Shown: in pieces, positions 26,235 to 34,679 of the stretch
Numbering within the stretch: position 1 is the first letter of the stretch
How the letters are laid out: each line of letters opens with the position of its first letter
Origin: Oscillospiraceae bacterium
GTDB taxonomy: Bacteria > Bacillota > Clostridia > Oscillospirales > CAG-272
Direction: 5' to 3'
NCBI GenBank assembly: GCA_015065295.1
Contig: SVQN01000009.1
Location: forward strand, 1-54,990
DNA: 54,990 bases
The notes under the pieces: model-generated
Database searches by the model: none
Seen by the model: the letters and a program-made list of their open reading frames with translations, nothing else
Told to the model about the DNA's origin: nothing
Position numbers and translations under genes: made by a program

Positions 26235-27713
26235 TTACGGAAGCAGAGCAGCCTGCTGTTCTACGATCTTGTCGTATTTTTCCATGAGTTTCTGGAGCAT
26301 CTTGGCAGCAACTTTTTCCTTGGACTGGTAGAAGGAAACGAGATTGTCACCGTTGCCGTAGGTCTGATAGAGGTTGACCGGAATGCTGTCCAGACCGATG
26401 GACATATTGTAGTAGCCGAAGTCATAGACACGGCTGCCGCGGAGAATGTCGATGATTTCGGACGATTCGGGGTCGCGGACGTGCTTGGTCTTCAGAACGA
26501 TTTCGTAATACTGAGGAATCAGGTTCTTGTAGCTTTCCGAAGCCAGAGCTTCCAGAATAATGGAAGAGCGTTCCAGATCGGATACGGTGATCGGGACGAG
26601 GAACAGGTTGGTGCCGCCCTCTACGCAGCTCCGGTATTCCATATCTTCGGTATACTTCGGGAACGGAATGATGCCGAAGTCGTCTTCCATATCACGGTAG
26701 GTAACAGCGTTGTGAACCGTCGCATCCATGAATGCGAGATTGCCCTTCCGGAACGCATCGCCATGAGAAATGTCAATGGTTACACCTTTTTCAATATGTT
26801 TGAAGTAGCGGTCATACACTTCCACCGTCCGTTCGTTCATAAAGGTGATTTCCGGTTCTCCGTCGGTTACCGAGACGATCGACAGACCGCCGCCGAACTG
26901 CATATTGATGAGACCCGACCACAGACTTGTTGCATAACCGAGCTGGTCGTTTTCCCAGTTTATCACACCGTCGCCGTCCATATCAATATTGGTGATATTG
27001 ATGATATTTTCCCATTTATCCCATGTCCATGTACCTTCCAGAACGTCCTGATACGGATAAGCTATCTGGTATTCATCGAACAGATTCTTGTTGAAGAACA
27101 GACAGAACGTCTGACCAAGGCTGAGGTAGCAGATATCGCCGGTGGTCGTGTACAGCTTGTCATGGATGGTGAAGGATTCCCGTGCGCCCTTGTCCCACCA
27201 CGGCTGATTGAGATCGACATACGGGAGCAGGTTCCATTCGTAGGACAGCCCCTGAAGTGCGATATCGAACGCAAAACGTCCGTGCGGAGCAAGAAGGTCA
27301 TAGGCATCGTCTCCGGCAAGGATGCTGGGCGTACAGTCCATACCATATTCGTCAGCGGAATAGGCAAACGAGATTCCGATGTTGAACCGGTCAGCCACTG
27401 CCAGATTCCGGTTGTAAACGATGTCGTTGAGCAGGTCTCCGGTCATTTCTTCGGAGATCAGGGAGATGCCGCGTCCCCCCTGATCGCGGACGAACATTCG
27501 GTAATCGTATCCTTCAAAATCCTTCTCGGGAAGGTTGTCGGAAATTTCCGGTTCAGTTTCTTCTTCCGTTTCTTCGGCAGCAGGGGTTTCGGTCTGGGTT
27601 CCGGCTGACGTGTCGGTCGGATCGGTGTTGGCAGCAGACTCTCCGCAGGATGCGAACGTTCCCATGAGCATCAGCAGAGCGAGCAGAAGGGTAAGGTGCT
27701 TCGTGTGTTTCAT
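26235..27713 (-). CDS. Solute-binding lipoprotein of an ABC sugar importer (paralog 2)
   Basis: A 492-residue extracellular binding protein. The lipobox FASC gives lipidated Cys23, followed by a Thr/Glu-rich linker and the shared opening ISDNLPEKDFEGYDYRM. The EMTGDLLNDIVYNRNLAVADRF block and an EF-hand-like loop NIDMDGDGVINWENDQLG match the lipoproteins at 14092 and 33161. It has AAAGGAG before the ATG and a good promoter (27807-27836), and is monocistronic. No permease or ATPase lies nearby. The ligand is unknown; its position near a CE15-like esterase, a ceramidase-like enzyme and an Asp-box enzyme suggests one of their substrates. Confidence 0.9.
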   Translation of the reverse strand: MKHTKHLTLLLALLMLMGTFASCGESAANTDPTDTSAGTQTETPAAEETEEETEPEISDNLPEKDFEGYDYRMFVRDQGGRGISLISEEMTGDLLNDIVYNRNLAVADRFNIGISFAYSADEYGMDCTPSILAGDDAYDLLAPHGRFAFDIALQGLSYEWNLLPYVDLNQPWWDKGARESFTIHDKLYTTTGDICYLSLGQTFCLFFNKNLFDEYQIAYPYQDVLEGTWTWDKWENIINITNIDMDGDGVINWENDQLGYATSLWSGLINMQFGGGLSIVSVTDGEPEITFMNERTVEVYDRYFKHIEKGVTIDISHGDAFRKGNLAFMDATVHNAVTYRDMEDDFGIIPFPKYTEDMEYRSCVEGGTNLFLVPITVSDLERSSIILEALASESYKNLIPQYYEIVLKTKHVRDPESSEIIDILRGSRVYDFGYYNMSIGLDSIPVNLYQTYGNGDNLVSFYQSKEKVAAKMLQKLMEKYDKIVEQQAALLP

Positions 27714-27806
27714 TGCTGTTCTCCTTTATTCGTTGTTGAATTAATTTTTATGTGTATTTAATAATATCTCCTGAGCTTTTTGTCTGTAATCCGTCATTTT
27801 AACAAT

Positions 27807-27836
27807 ATTATACACCAAATCCGTAGGAATTGTCAA
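27807..27836 (-). promoter_or_regulatory. Sigma-A promoter for lipoprotein 2
   Basis: Minus-strand TTGACA (27831-27836), an 18-base spacer and TATAAT (27807-27812). Confidence 0.83.
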
Positions 27837-27851
27837 TGAAAACCATGAAAG

Positions 27852-27882
27852 ATTGGGGAACTTTTTTGAAAAGTCCCCCAAT
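27852..27882 (-). terminator. Terminator after ceramidase-like gene
   Basis: ATTGGGGGACTTTT pairs with AAAAGTTCCCCAAT on the minus strand, just past the 27898 stop. Only a weak T run follows. Confidence 0.6.
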
Positions 27883-27897
27883 GTTTTATGTATTCGC

Positions 27898-29205
27898 TCA
27901 ATACAGTTCTTTCAGCATCGCAACCGATCCGTCAATGATCCGTTCGGCGATCCCGGCGGTAAACTTGGAGCTGTTCGCTTCATAACCGCCTTCGTCATAC
28001 GCGGACTGCATCGGATAATATCCTTCGTAACCGTTCGCGCAGCAGCAGACGATGGTCATACCGAACGGCGAACCTTCCTTGATGCCGCGTCCGATGTCCG
28101 TGAACGGTTCCCCGGGAACACCCGCGAAAACCACGTCACCGAACCGGACAGCGTTCAGATACAGCGTGAACGAATCCGGCCCGAATTCGAGCTGCTTGAT
28201 CCGGTAGGCACGCGCAACAGCGGTGACATATTCCATGCCGGTGTACGGGATTTCGCTTTCACGGCCCGCTTCATGCAGCGCGATGTACTTTTCTGCGAGA
28301 ACCAGATCGTCTGCCGTTCCGCGGTTGGAGGGTACTTCCAGATTGACCTGCGCGAATCCGACGGTGTCGCCTTCCGCTTTTTCCGCGTAGGTGTACAGCT
28401 TCATCGCTTCGCCCGCGATGCACATACCCATGTGACGCGCGTGATTGTAACCGCTCCGGCGCGGAATGCCGCTCAACGGGTTGAAATGGTTCGTGTCGCC
28501 CTGCGCGCCGTTGAAGAACAGGCACTTCGTACCGGGAACCGCGCCTTCGAATGTGCGGCGGACAAAGCCCGGCCAGTCGGACGAGTAATACGAACCGCTG
28601 ACAACATCCGGATGAACCTGGAAGTTCACGATAACAAGATCGTCCTTTCCTTCCCGCACGATGCGTACAAGCTGGAGGGATTCGTCCGGCGTGGAAATCG
28701 GATGGTCAATTTCCGGATTGCCGTGTCCGGGGTTGGTCTGCGTTTTGCCGTTCTTCATCTTGAAGCGGCGGATGAACGAAATATCCTCGACCGTTCCGCG
28801 CGCCGTAAAGACCTCTGCGGCACTCAGATCCGCAATTGCTTCCGCCGCCGCATCCGCACATTTGCGGAACATGACGCTGTTGTATTCCGGATCGATCGGG
28901 AACAGGTCGCTCGAAATTGCCGGTGCGGTATGCGTGTGCGTGCAGGCATAATAGACCGCCTCGTAGGGAAGTCCGGTGCGTTCCGCAACGATGCCGCGCA
29001 GACGATCGCCGAATTCCTCGTCAATACCGATCACGTCCAGCGTAAACACAACCGCCGTTTTTTCGCCGTCGCTGAATGCAAGAACGCTGGCTTTCAGATC
29101 GTCCAGACATCCCTGACCGCGGCGTTCGGAATAATAGCCCGAAATAAACAGTCCGTTCGGCGGGGTAATGTCCGCCCGGCCGAAACCGATGGCAAGTTTG
29201 CTCAT
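27898..29205 (-). CDS. Neutral/alkaline ceramidase N-terminal-domain hydrolase
   Basis: A 435-residue protein with the neutral ceramidase catalytic-domain signatures: GFGRADITPP at the N-terminus (residues 7-16), the zinc ligands in ACTHTHTAP (His90, His92), VNFQVHPDV, and FFNGAQGDTNHF near the active site. It lacks the C-terminal immunoglobulin-like domain of true ceramidases (usually about 650-750 residues) and has no signal peptide. Short cytoplasmic members of this family are frequent in glycan loci and need not act on ceramide. GAAAGGAG precedes the ATG. It follows the Asp-box gene by 37 bases in one operon. The specific substrate is unknown. Confidence 0.88.
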   Translation of the reverse strand: MSKLAIGFGRADITPPNGLFISGYYSERRGQGCLDDLKASVLAFSDGEKTAVVFTLDVIGIDEEFGDRLRGIVAERTGLPYEAVYYACTHTHTAPAISSDLFPIDPEYNSVMFRKCADAAAEAIADLSAAEVFTARGTVEDISFIRRFKMKNGKTQTNPGHGNPEIDHPISTPDESLQLVRIVREGKDDLVIVNFQVHPDVVSGSYYSSDWPGFVRRTFEGAVPGTKCLFFNGAQGDTNHFNPLSGIPRRSGYNHARHMGMCIAGEAMKLYTYAEKAEGDTVGFAQVNLEVPSNRGTADDLVLAEKYIALHEAGRESEIPYTGMEYVTAVARAYRIKQLEFGPDSFTLYLNAVRFGDVVFAGVPGEPFTDIGRGIKEGSPFGMTIVCCCANGYEGYYPMQSAYDEGGYEANSSKFTAGIAERIIDGSVAMLKELY

Positions 29206-29242
29206 GAGAATTCTCCTTTCCAGAGTTTGTCAGAAAATCGTC

Positions 29243-30322
29243 TTACAGTTCCCAGCGGGTGTACAGAATCGACGGGAAACCTTCCTTTTCGTACTGCTGA
29301 TAGTATACCGTCAGGATCGAGCCGTCGGACAGTTCCACCGATGCAGGATACCCGAGGTCGCACGGCGAGGTTTCGCAGAGAACATAATCGTCCGCCCACG
29401 TTTCACCGTTGTCGCGGCTGACCAGTGCCCGTTCGCCGAAGGGTTCCGCACGTCTGCCGTAAACCAGAACAAGTGCGCCGGACGAATGCTTGATAATGTG
29501 CGGCGGGGAACCGCAGACGCCGAGCGATACCATATCGGACCAGGTACGTCCGCCGTCGTCGGAAATGCTCTGATACATCGTGAAGCCGTGCGCCACTTCC
29601 GGACCCTGTGCGCGGATGATGCCGATCAGACGGCCGTTGTCGAGTTCAACGACATGGGGTTCGTGGAAATTGTCCCAGCTCGTTCTTTCCGGCGTAGTAA
29701 GTTCGCCGCGTTTCGTCCATGTACGCCCTTCGTCGGTGCTGATCCATGTGGAAACGACATGGGGATTTTCTTTTCCTTCGGAGAAATGTTCCTTGCCGAG
29801 ATAGAGAATCGTTCCGTCCTTCAGAAGAATCGGACCGTGCGGCGCGGATACGGGAATCTGTACCGTTTTGCCCCATGTCATGCCGCCGTCATGCGATACG
29901 CGGACAAACGAGCCGCCGTGCGTGAATTCTTCCGGAATGGAGCCGTACATATCCAGTACGCCGCCGGAGCCTCCCCACGAATTGCGGATCGCGTCCCGGT
30001 AATGGACAGTGTAGTTTGTCACCGGATGGCAGAACCAGGTCACGAGAATGGTCTTGCCGCCGAGACAGATCACACCGGCATCGCGGTCGTCGAGCCATGT
30101 GTCGTTGATGACCATCGGGATCGACCACGTTTTGCCTTCGTCCCAGCTCTTGAAGAGAACGGTCTTGCCGAACGGGCAGATGTGGGATACGCGGAAGCCC
30201 GAGCATACCGCATACAGCGTGCCTTCGTCGTCCTTGCAGACGGACGGCCAGCCGTTGTAGCGGAAGAAGGAATTCGGGTTGTGCCAGATGATCCCGTGTT
30301 CGTTTTGTTTACGGATTTCCAT
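29243..30322 (-). CDS. Asp-box (BNR) sialidase-fold glycosidase, paralog of 15595
   Basis: A 359-residue six-bladed propeller close in sequence to the enzyme at 15595: FFRYNGWPSVCKDDEGTLYA near the N-terminus, NDTWLDDRDAGVICLGGK, SAPHGPI, HEPHVVEL and HIIKHSSGALVLVYGRR are shared. Asp boxes are SWDEGKTW, SHDGGMTW, STDEGRTW, SDDGGRTW and SRDNGETW. It has no canonical FRIP and no signal peptide. The start 30 bases inside the longest frame is used because AAGGAGG lies seven bases before it and the paralog begins there. It is first in the operon with the ceramidase-like gene, driven by the promoter at 30365-30393. Confidence 0.87.
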   Translation of the reverse strand: MEIRKQNEHGIIWHNPNSFFRYNGWPSVCKDDEGTLYAVCSGFRVSHICPFGKTVLFKSWDEGKTWSIPMVINDTWLDDRDAGVICLGGKTILVTWFCHPVTNYTVHYRDAIRNSWGGSGGVLDMYGSIPEEFTHGGSFVRVSHDGGMTWGKTVQIPVSAPHGPILLKDGTILYLGKEHFSEGKENPHVVSTWISTDEGRTWTKRGELTTPERTSWDNFHEPHVVELDNGRLIGIIRAQGPEVAHGFTMYQSISDDGGRTWSDMVSLGVCGSPPHIIKHSSGALVLVYGRRAEPFGERALVSRDNGETWADDYVLCETSPCDLGYPASVELSDGSILTVYYQQYEKEGFPSILYTRWEL

Positions 30323-30364
30323 AGAATGTCCTCCTTGTGGAATATTTGTCATTCAGTATAACCC

Positions 30365-30393
30365 ATTATAGCGTATTTTTATGGATTTGTAAA
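30365..30393 (-). promoter_or_regulatory. Sigma-A promoter for Asp-box/ceramidase-like operon
   Basis: Minus-strand TTTACA (30388-30393), a 17-base spacer and TATAAT (30365-30370). Confidence 0.8.
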
Positions 30394-30406
30394 TAGTGTA
30401 CAATAA

Positions 30407-30440
30407 AAAACTTCCGGATATCAGAAAATCCGGAAGTTTT
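30407..30440 (-). terminator. Terminator after GH2 gene
   Basis: AAAACTTCCGGAT and ATCCGGAAGTTTT pair across an eight-base loop. On the minus strand a TTTTTTATTG run follows, downstream of the GH2 stop. Confidence 0.88.
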
Positions 30441-30471
30441 CTTTGTGTGAAGAATCAGAGAAAACGGGAAC

Positions 30472-32175
30472 TCAGTCTTCGATCTTAGCCTTGCGTGCGA
30501 AGATTTCGTGAACGACCGCGGGATCGAACTTCGGCTGACGTTCGTAGGTGTAAAGACCGTTCTGTTCCTGTTCAACGTCGGTAAGCTGCGTGTAGCAGAA
30601 CGCGAAGATGCGGTCGTCGTCGAGCATAACGTCGGTCAGACCCTTCAGACGGGTGAGGAATTCTTCTTCGGTCTTCGGTGCATTGCCGTAGCCCCAGCCG
30701 TCCTGCTTGTCCGTCCAGCGGATTCCGCCGTATTCACTTACGAAGAACGGGGTCTTTCCGTCATAGTGCTGACGCTTGCCGATGCCGTTGGACATGGTAC
30801 CGAATTCATTGAAGTCGGAGAAGTGTTCCGCGAACTTCACAGGATCCTGTTCGTAGTCGTGAACGTCGTAAACGTCGGTCTTGTCAACGTGGTAGTTGCC
30901 GCTTGTGTCGATGCAGGGACGGGTCGGGTCTGCCGCCTTGGTCGCATTGTAAACGAGGTTGAGAACATCGTTGCACTGACGGCGGCCGTTCATGTCCCAT
31001 GTTTCGTTGAAAGGACACCAGCCGACGATGGCGGGATGGTTGAAGTCACGTTCGACTTCTTCGAGCCATTCGGGAAGGATGCCGTAGATGGAATCCGCGT
31101 AGGAGTGGTCAAGACCCCAGTTCGGATATTCGCCCCATACGATATAACCCTTCTTGTCTGCATGGTACAGGAAGCGTTCTTCGAATACCTTTTCATGGAG
31201 ACGTGCGCCGTTGAAGCCCATCGCCATGGAGAGGTCGATGTCCGCTGCGAGGAATTCGTCCGAGGGAGCGGTGTAAACACCTTCCGGATTGAAGCCCTGG
31301 TCGAGAACGAGTCTCTGGAAGACGGACTTGCCGTTGAGGAAGAACTTGTTGTCACGGTAAGCGATGGAACGGAGACCGAAGTAGCTCTTGACAACGTCAT
31401 CACCATAGGTGAGAACGAGATCATAGAGACCGCCCTTGCCGAGTTCCCAGAGGTGCTTTTCAGTGAGAGCGAGGGTCAGAATCGCCTGACCGCCGGCGGA
31501 AGCAACGGATGCCGTACCGCAGTCGGTGCCTTCAAAGGAAGCAGCCGCAGTCAGCGTACCTGCGCCGCAGAGATCGGCAATCACGGTGAGGGTGCCCGCT
31601 TCCACGTCGGTGAGATACTTTACCTTTTCGATATGGGTCTTCGGAACGAATTCCATCCAGACGGTCTGCCAGATACCGGTGGTACGGGTGTAGTCGCAGC
31701 CGTGGGAGTAGAACCATTCGGACTGCTTGCCGCGCGGAATGAGACGGTCGCGTTCGTCGTCTTCCGCATGGAGGCAGATGATGTTTTCGCCTGCATGAAC
31801 GAATTCGGTCACGTCAACCTTGAAGGAAACGTAGCCGCCCTTGTGCTTGCCTGCGCACTTGCCGTTGATGTAAACGGTGGAGAGGTAGTCAACCGCGCCG
31901 AAGTGGAGGTAAACGATGCCGGAAACCTGTTCTTCGGTGAGTTCGACAACCTTCTTGTACCATACGGAGGTCATGAAGTCCTTGTCTTCCACGCCGGAGA
32001 GCTTGGACTGCGGGCAGAAGGGAACGTTGATGGTTCCGCCGAGGGTCACGGTGTCTTCGTAGAGCTTGCGTGCCACGCCGGAGTTGCCGCGGTCGATTTC
32101 GAACTGCCATTCGCCGTTGAGATTGACCCATGCCGCGCGTTCAAACTGCGGCTTGGGATGTTCGCATCTGTACAT
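30472..32175 (-). CDS. GH2 beta-glycosidase (beta-galactosidase/beta-glucuronidase type)
   Basis: A 567-residue retaining exo-glycosidase. An N-terminal sugar-binding jelly roll (LNGEWQFEIDRG; YINGKCAGKHKGGYVSF) and an immunoglobulin-like domain lead to the barrel. The acid/base lies in PFNETWDMNG (Glu391) and the nucleophile in VSEYGGIRW (Glu481). It is short for GH2, with no C-terminal extra domains, and has no signal peptide, so it is cytoplasmic. GAAAGGA precedes the ATG. It is transcribed alone from a promoter divergent from the GH95 operon, so the two are probably co-regulated. GH2 covers beta-galactosidase, glucuronidase and mannosidase, and the specificity is not clear. Confidence 0.93.
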   Translation of the reverse strand: MYRCEHPKPQFERAAWVNLNGEWQFEIDRGNSGVARKLYEDTVTLGGTINVPFCPQSKLSGVEDKDFMTSVWYKKVVELTEEQVSGIVYLHFGAVDYLSTVYINGKCAGKHKGGYVSFKVDVTEFVHAGENIICLHAEDDERDRLIPRGKQSEWFYSHGCDYTRTTGIWQTVWMEFVPKTHIEKVKYLTDVEAGTLTVIADLCGAGTLTAAASFEGTDCGTASVASAGGQAILTLALTEKHLWELGKGGLYDLVLTYGDDVVKSYFGLRSIAYRDNKFFLNGKSVFQRLVLDQGFNPEGVYTAPSDEFLAADIDLSMAMGFNGARLHEKVFEERFLYHADKKGYIVWGEYPNWGLDHSYADSIYGILPEWLEEVERDFNHPAIVGWCPFNETWDMNGRRQCNDVLNLVYNATKAADPTRPCIDTSGNYHVDKTDVYDVHDYEQDPVKFAEHFSDFNEFGTMSNGIGKRQHYDGKTPFFVSEYGGIRWTDKQDGWGYGNAPKTEEEFLTRLKGLTDVMLDDDRIFAFCYTQLTDVEQEQNGLYTYERQPKFDPAVVHEIFARKAKIED

Positions 32176-32224
32176 AATGAGGAATTCCTTTCGGATGTTG
32201 GATTTGCGTAATGCATTCGCTTAT

Positions 32225-32253
32225 ATTATACCGTGTTTGCAGGGGATTTTCAA
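32225..32253 (-). promoter_or_regulatory. Sigma-A promoter for GH2 gene
   Basis: Minus-strand TTGAAA (32248-32253), a 17-base spacer and TATAAT (32225-32230). Confidence 0.8.
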
Positions 32254-32286
32254 TATGGAATCCGAATATTTTTCCACAGGATTTAC

Positions 32287-32316
32287 TTGACGGCTACCTG
32301 TTTGCTATGTTATAAT
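32287..32316 (+). promoter_or_regulatory. Sigma-A promoter for the GH95 operon
   Basis: TTGACG (32287-32292), an 18-base spacer and TATAAT (32311-32316). It is only 33 bases from the divergent GH2 promoter, so a single bound regulator could control both. Confidence 0.8.
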
Positions 32317-32354
32317 AAACTCAACAAAATCCGATTCGCAAAGGAGAACAATCT

Positions 32355-33113
32355 ATGCAATTTGCCAACAAAACTGCCATTTCCACCGGCGCGGCATCCG
32401 GGATGGGGCTGCTGTTTGCCCAGTGCTGGGCAGCCGAAGGCGGGAACGTCCTCATGTGCGACGTGAACGAACCCGTCCTCATGGAAAAGGTCGCCGAAAT
32501 CAATGCCAAAGACGGCGGACGTGCCTGCGGGATCGTCTGCGATGTCCGCGACTATGAACAGGTCTGCGCCGCCCGTGACCGCGCCGTTGCGGAGTTCGGC
32601 TCCATCGACCTCATGGCAAACTTCGCCGGAGGAACCGCGCGCCGGATGCTCAAGGTGGACGGCTCCCTCGAATTCCCCGACGTGCCGATCGACGTCTACG
32701 ACTGGGGCATTGACGTGAACCTCAAAGGCCCGTTCTACTTCGCACACGCTGTTATGAAGCAGATGCGTGAACAGCAGAGCGGGCTCATCATCAACATCGG
32801 CTCAATCACCGGCATGGAAGGCGACGGTGCGGGTACCGATTATCCGACCGCCAAGAGCGGCCTTATGTTCGGTCTGACAAAATCCCTCGCGCAGTACGGA
32901 GCAAAGTACAACGTCCGCTGCGTCTGCGTTTCGCCCGGACCGGTTCTGACCCGTCCCGCGATGGCGAACATGAAAACCCTTCTCGGACGTGCCGCCGATC
33001 CGCAGGAAATCATCGACCTGATCCTGTTCATCGCCTCGGACAAGGGGCAGTTCATCAACGGCACCAACATCATGATCGACGGCGGCCGGGACGCGATGGG
33101 CCGCTGGCACTGA
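32355..33113 (+). CDS. SDR-family oxidoreductase (sugar dehydrogenase candidate)
   Basis: A 252-residue classical short-chain dehydrogenase. It has the TGAASGMG nucleotide motif (11-18), Asp36 after strand beta-2 favouring NAD over NADP, NFAGG, Ser150, and the catalytic pair Tyr163-Lys167 in TDYPTAKSG. Length and C-terminal FINGTNIMIDGG are typical. It is the first gene of the six-gene GH95 operon, with AAAGGAG before the ATG. Together with the second SDR (38106) it probably oxidises a monosaccharide released by the operon's glycosidases, for example L-fucose, L-galactose or L-rhamnose; that is inference. Confidence 0.9.
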   Translation: MQFANKTAISTGAASGMGLLFAQCWAAEGGNVLMCDVNEPVLMEKVAEINAKDGGRACGIVCDVRDYEQVCAARDRAVAEFGSIDLMANFAGGTARRMLKVDGSLEFPDVPIDVYDWGIDVNLKGPFYFAHAVMKQMREQQSGLIINIGSITGMEGDGAGTDYPTAKSGLMFGLTKSLAQYGAKYNVRCVCVSPGPVLTRPAMANMKTLLGRAADPQEIIDLILFIASDKGQFINGTNIMIDGGRDAMGRWH

Positions 33114-33160
33114 TTTGGAAATAAAAATTTACGATACATCATTCAGAAAGGATTCCCGCT

Positions 33161-34660
33161 ATGAAAAAACGACTGTTTGCCTGCCTTCTTCTTGCTCTTC
33201 TGCTCGCTCCGTCCATCGTTTCCTGCGGCGGCGGGGAAGAACCTGCCGCAGCCGATTCCGCAAATGCTGCCAATCCTTCCGAAACCCCTGCTGAAGAAAC
33301 CCCTGCCGAAACCGAACCTCCGTCCGATGAAGAAATCCTTGGATTTGCCTCCGAAGACAACGGCGGCGCGACGTTCACCATTCTGACCAACTCCACAAAA
33401 ACCTACGAATTCAACGTCGAAGAAATGACCGGCGACGTGGTCACGGACGCGGTATTCGAAAAAGACCGGAAGGTCGAGGAATATCTCGGAATCGACCTCG
33501 ATATCGTTCTGGAGGACGGCAACTGGCCTGCCAAGGACACCTTCAATGCCAAAATCACACAGGCGGTTACGGCCGGGGATGCCGCTTACGATCTGGTCAA
33601 CAATACCATCGTCTGCGTTATGCCCATCTCCTCCACCGGCTGCTTTATTGACGGCAAATCGCTGGAGTACACCAATTTTGACAATCCGTGGTGGGTAGCC
33701 GATATGTACAGCCGCTTCTCCGTTGCCGGAAAACTGTACGGCTTCCTCGGCGATGCGTCGCTTTCGCTTTACAAGGATATGACCGTCACGTTCTTCAACA
33801 AGAACATCTGGGAGGAACAGAAACCGGACGTTGACCTCTACGAACTTGTCCGCTCCAATCAGTGGACGCTCGACACCTTCATCGCGCAGTGCAGTGATAT
33901 GGCGATCGACCTGAACGGCGACGGTACCTTTACGGAAGATGACCGTCTTACCTTCATCGGCGAATATGTTCCGAACGGGACATGGCAGACCTCGCTCGAC
34001 CTGAAGGTAGTTGAACTGGCGGAAGATGGTACGCCCGTGTTCCTCGGACTGACCGAAAAGTTCGCAACGGCATACGAAAAGATGCGTTCGTTCCACCAGA
34101 GTCCCGGCGCATTGTCCTACAGCTCCATTGACGACCAGTCCTTCAAGTCGATGAACTATTTTGCACAGGGCAATGCCGCAACGATGTGCAACTTCCTCTA
34201 TTCCACCGAATATCTCCGCGACATGGAAGCCGATTACGGCATTCTTCCCATGCCGAAGTACGACGAAACGCAGGAAAAGTACATCAGCCAGCTCGGTACC
34301 TCCACTTCCGCCCTCTTCGTTCCGCTGACCACGAAGAATCTCGACCTGACCTCCAAGGTTATGGAAACTCTCGCATATTACAGCTATTCCTACGTCTCCC
34401 CGAAGTATTATGAAGTTGCCCTCAAGACCAAATACGCGAGCGATGAAGATATGCATGAAATGCTTGACATCATCCGCCAGGGCGCAACGTTCGATTTTGT
34501 ATTCGCTTACGGTACCTCTCTGACCAATACGCCGAACAGCCATTTCCGTTTCTACAATGCTGGCGGAGAAGATATCGCGTCTGCGTTTGCCGCACTGAAG
34601 AAGCCGTTTGAAAAGTCGATTGAAGTGATGTTCAGGAAGTATCAGGAGCTTGAACACTGA
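33161..34660 (+). CDS. Solute-binding lipoprotein of an ABC sugar importer (paralog 3)
   Basis: A 499-residue extracellular binding protein. The lipobox IVSC gives lipidated Cys22, followed by a Pro/Ala/Glu linker. The EEMTGDVVTDAVFEKDRKVEEYL block and the EF-hand-like loop AIDLNGDGTFTEDDRLT relate it to the lipoproteins at 14092 and 26235. The DNPWWVADM and FFNKNIWEEQ stretches are also shared in form. It is the second gene of the GH95 operon, 47 bases after the SDR gene, with AAAGGA before the ATG. No permease is encoded in the operon. Its ligand is probably the oligosaccharide cut by GH95 and its partners. Confidence 0.9.
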   Translation: MKKRLFACLLLALLLAPSIVSCGGGEEPAAADSANAANPSETPAEETPAETEPPSDEEILGFASEDNGGATFTILTNSTKTYEFNVEEMTGDVVTDAVFEKDRKVEEYLGIDLDIVLEDGNWPAKDTFNAKITQAVTAGDAAYDLVNNTIVCVMPISSTGCFIDGKSLEYTNFDNPWWVADMYSRFSVAGKLYGFLGDASLSLYKDMTVTFFNKNIWEEQKPDVDLYELVRSNQWTLDTFIAQCSDMAIDLNGDGTFTEDDRLTFIGEYVPNGTWQTSLDLKVVELAEDGTPVFLGLTEKFATAYEKMRSFHQSPGALSYSSIDDQSFKSMNYFAQGNAATMCNFLYSTEYLRDMEADYGILPMPKYDETQEKYISQLGTSTSALFVPLTTKNLDLTSKVMETLAYYSYSYVSPKYYEVALKTKYASDEDMHEMLDIIRQGATFDFVFAYGTSLTNTPNSHFRFYNAGGEDIASAFAALKKPFEKSIEVMFRKYQELEH

Positions 34661-34679
34661 AAATGAGGTAAAAACTGCC

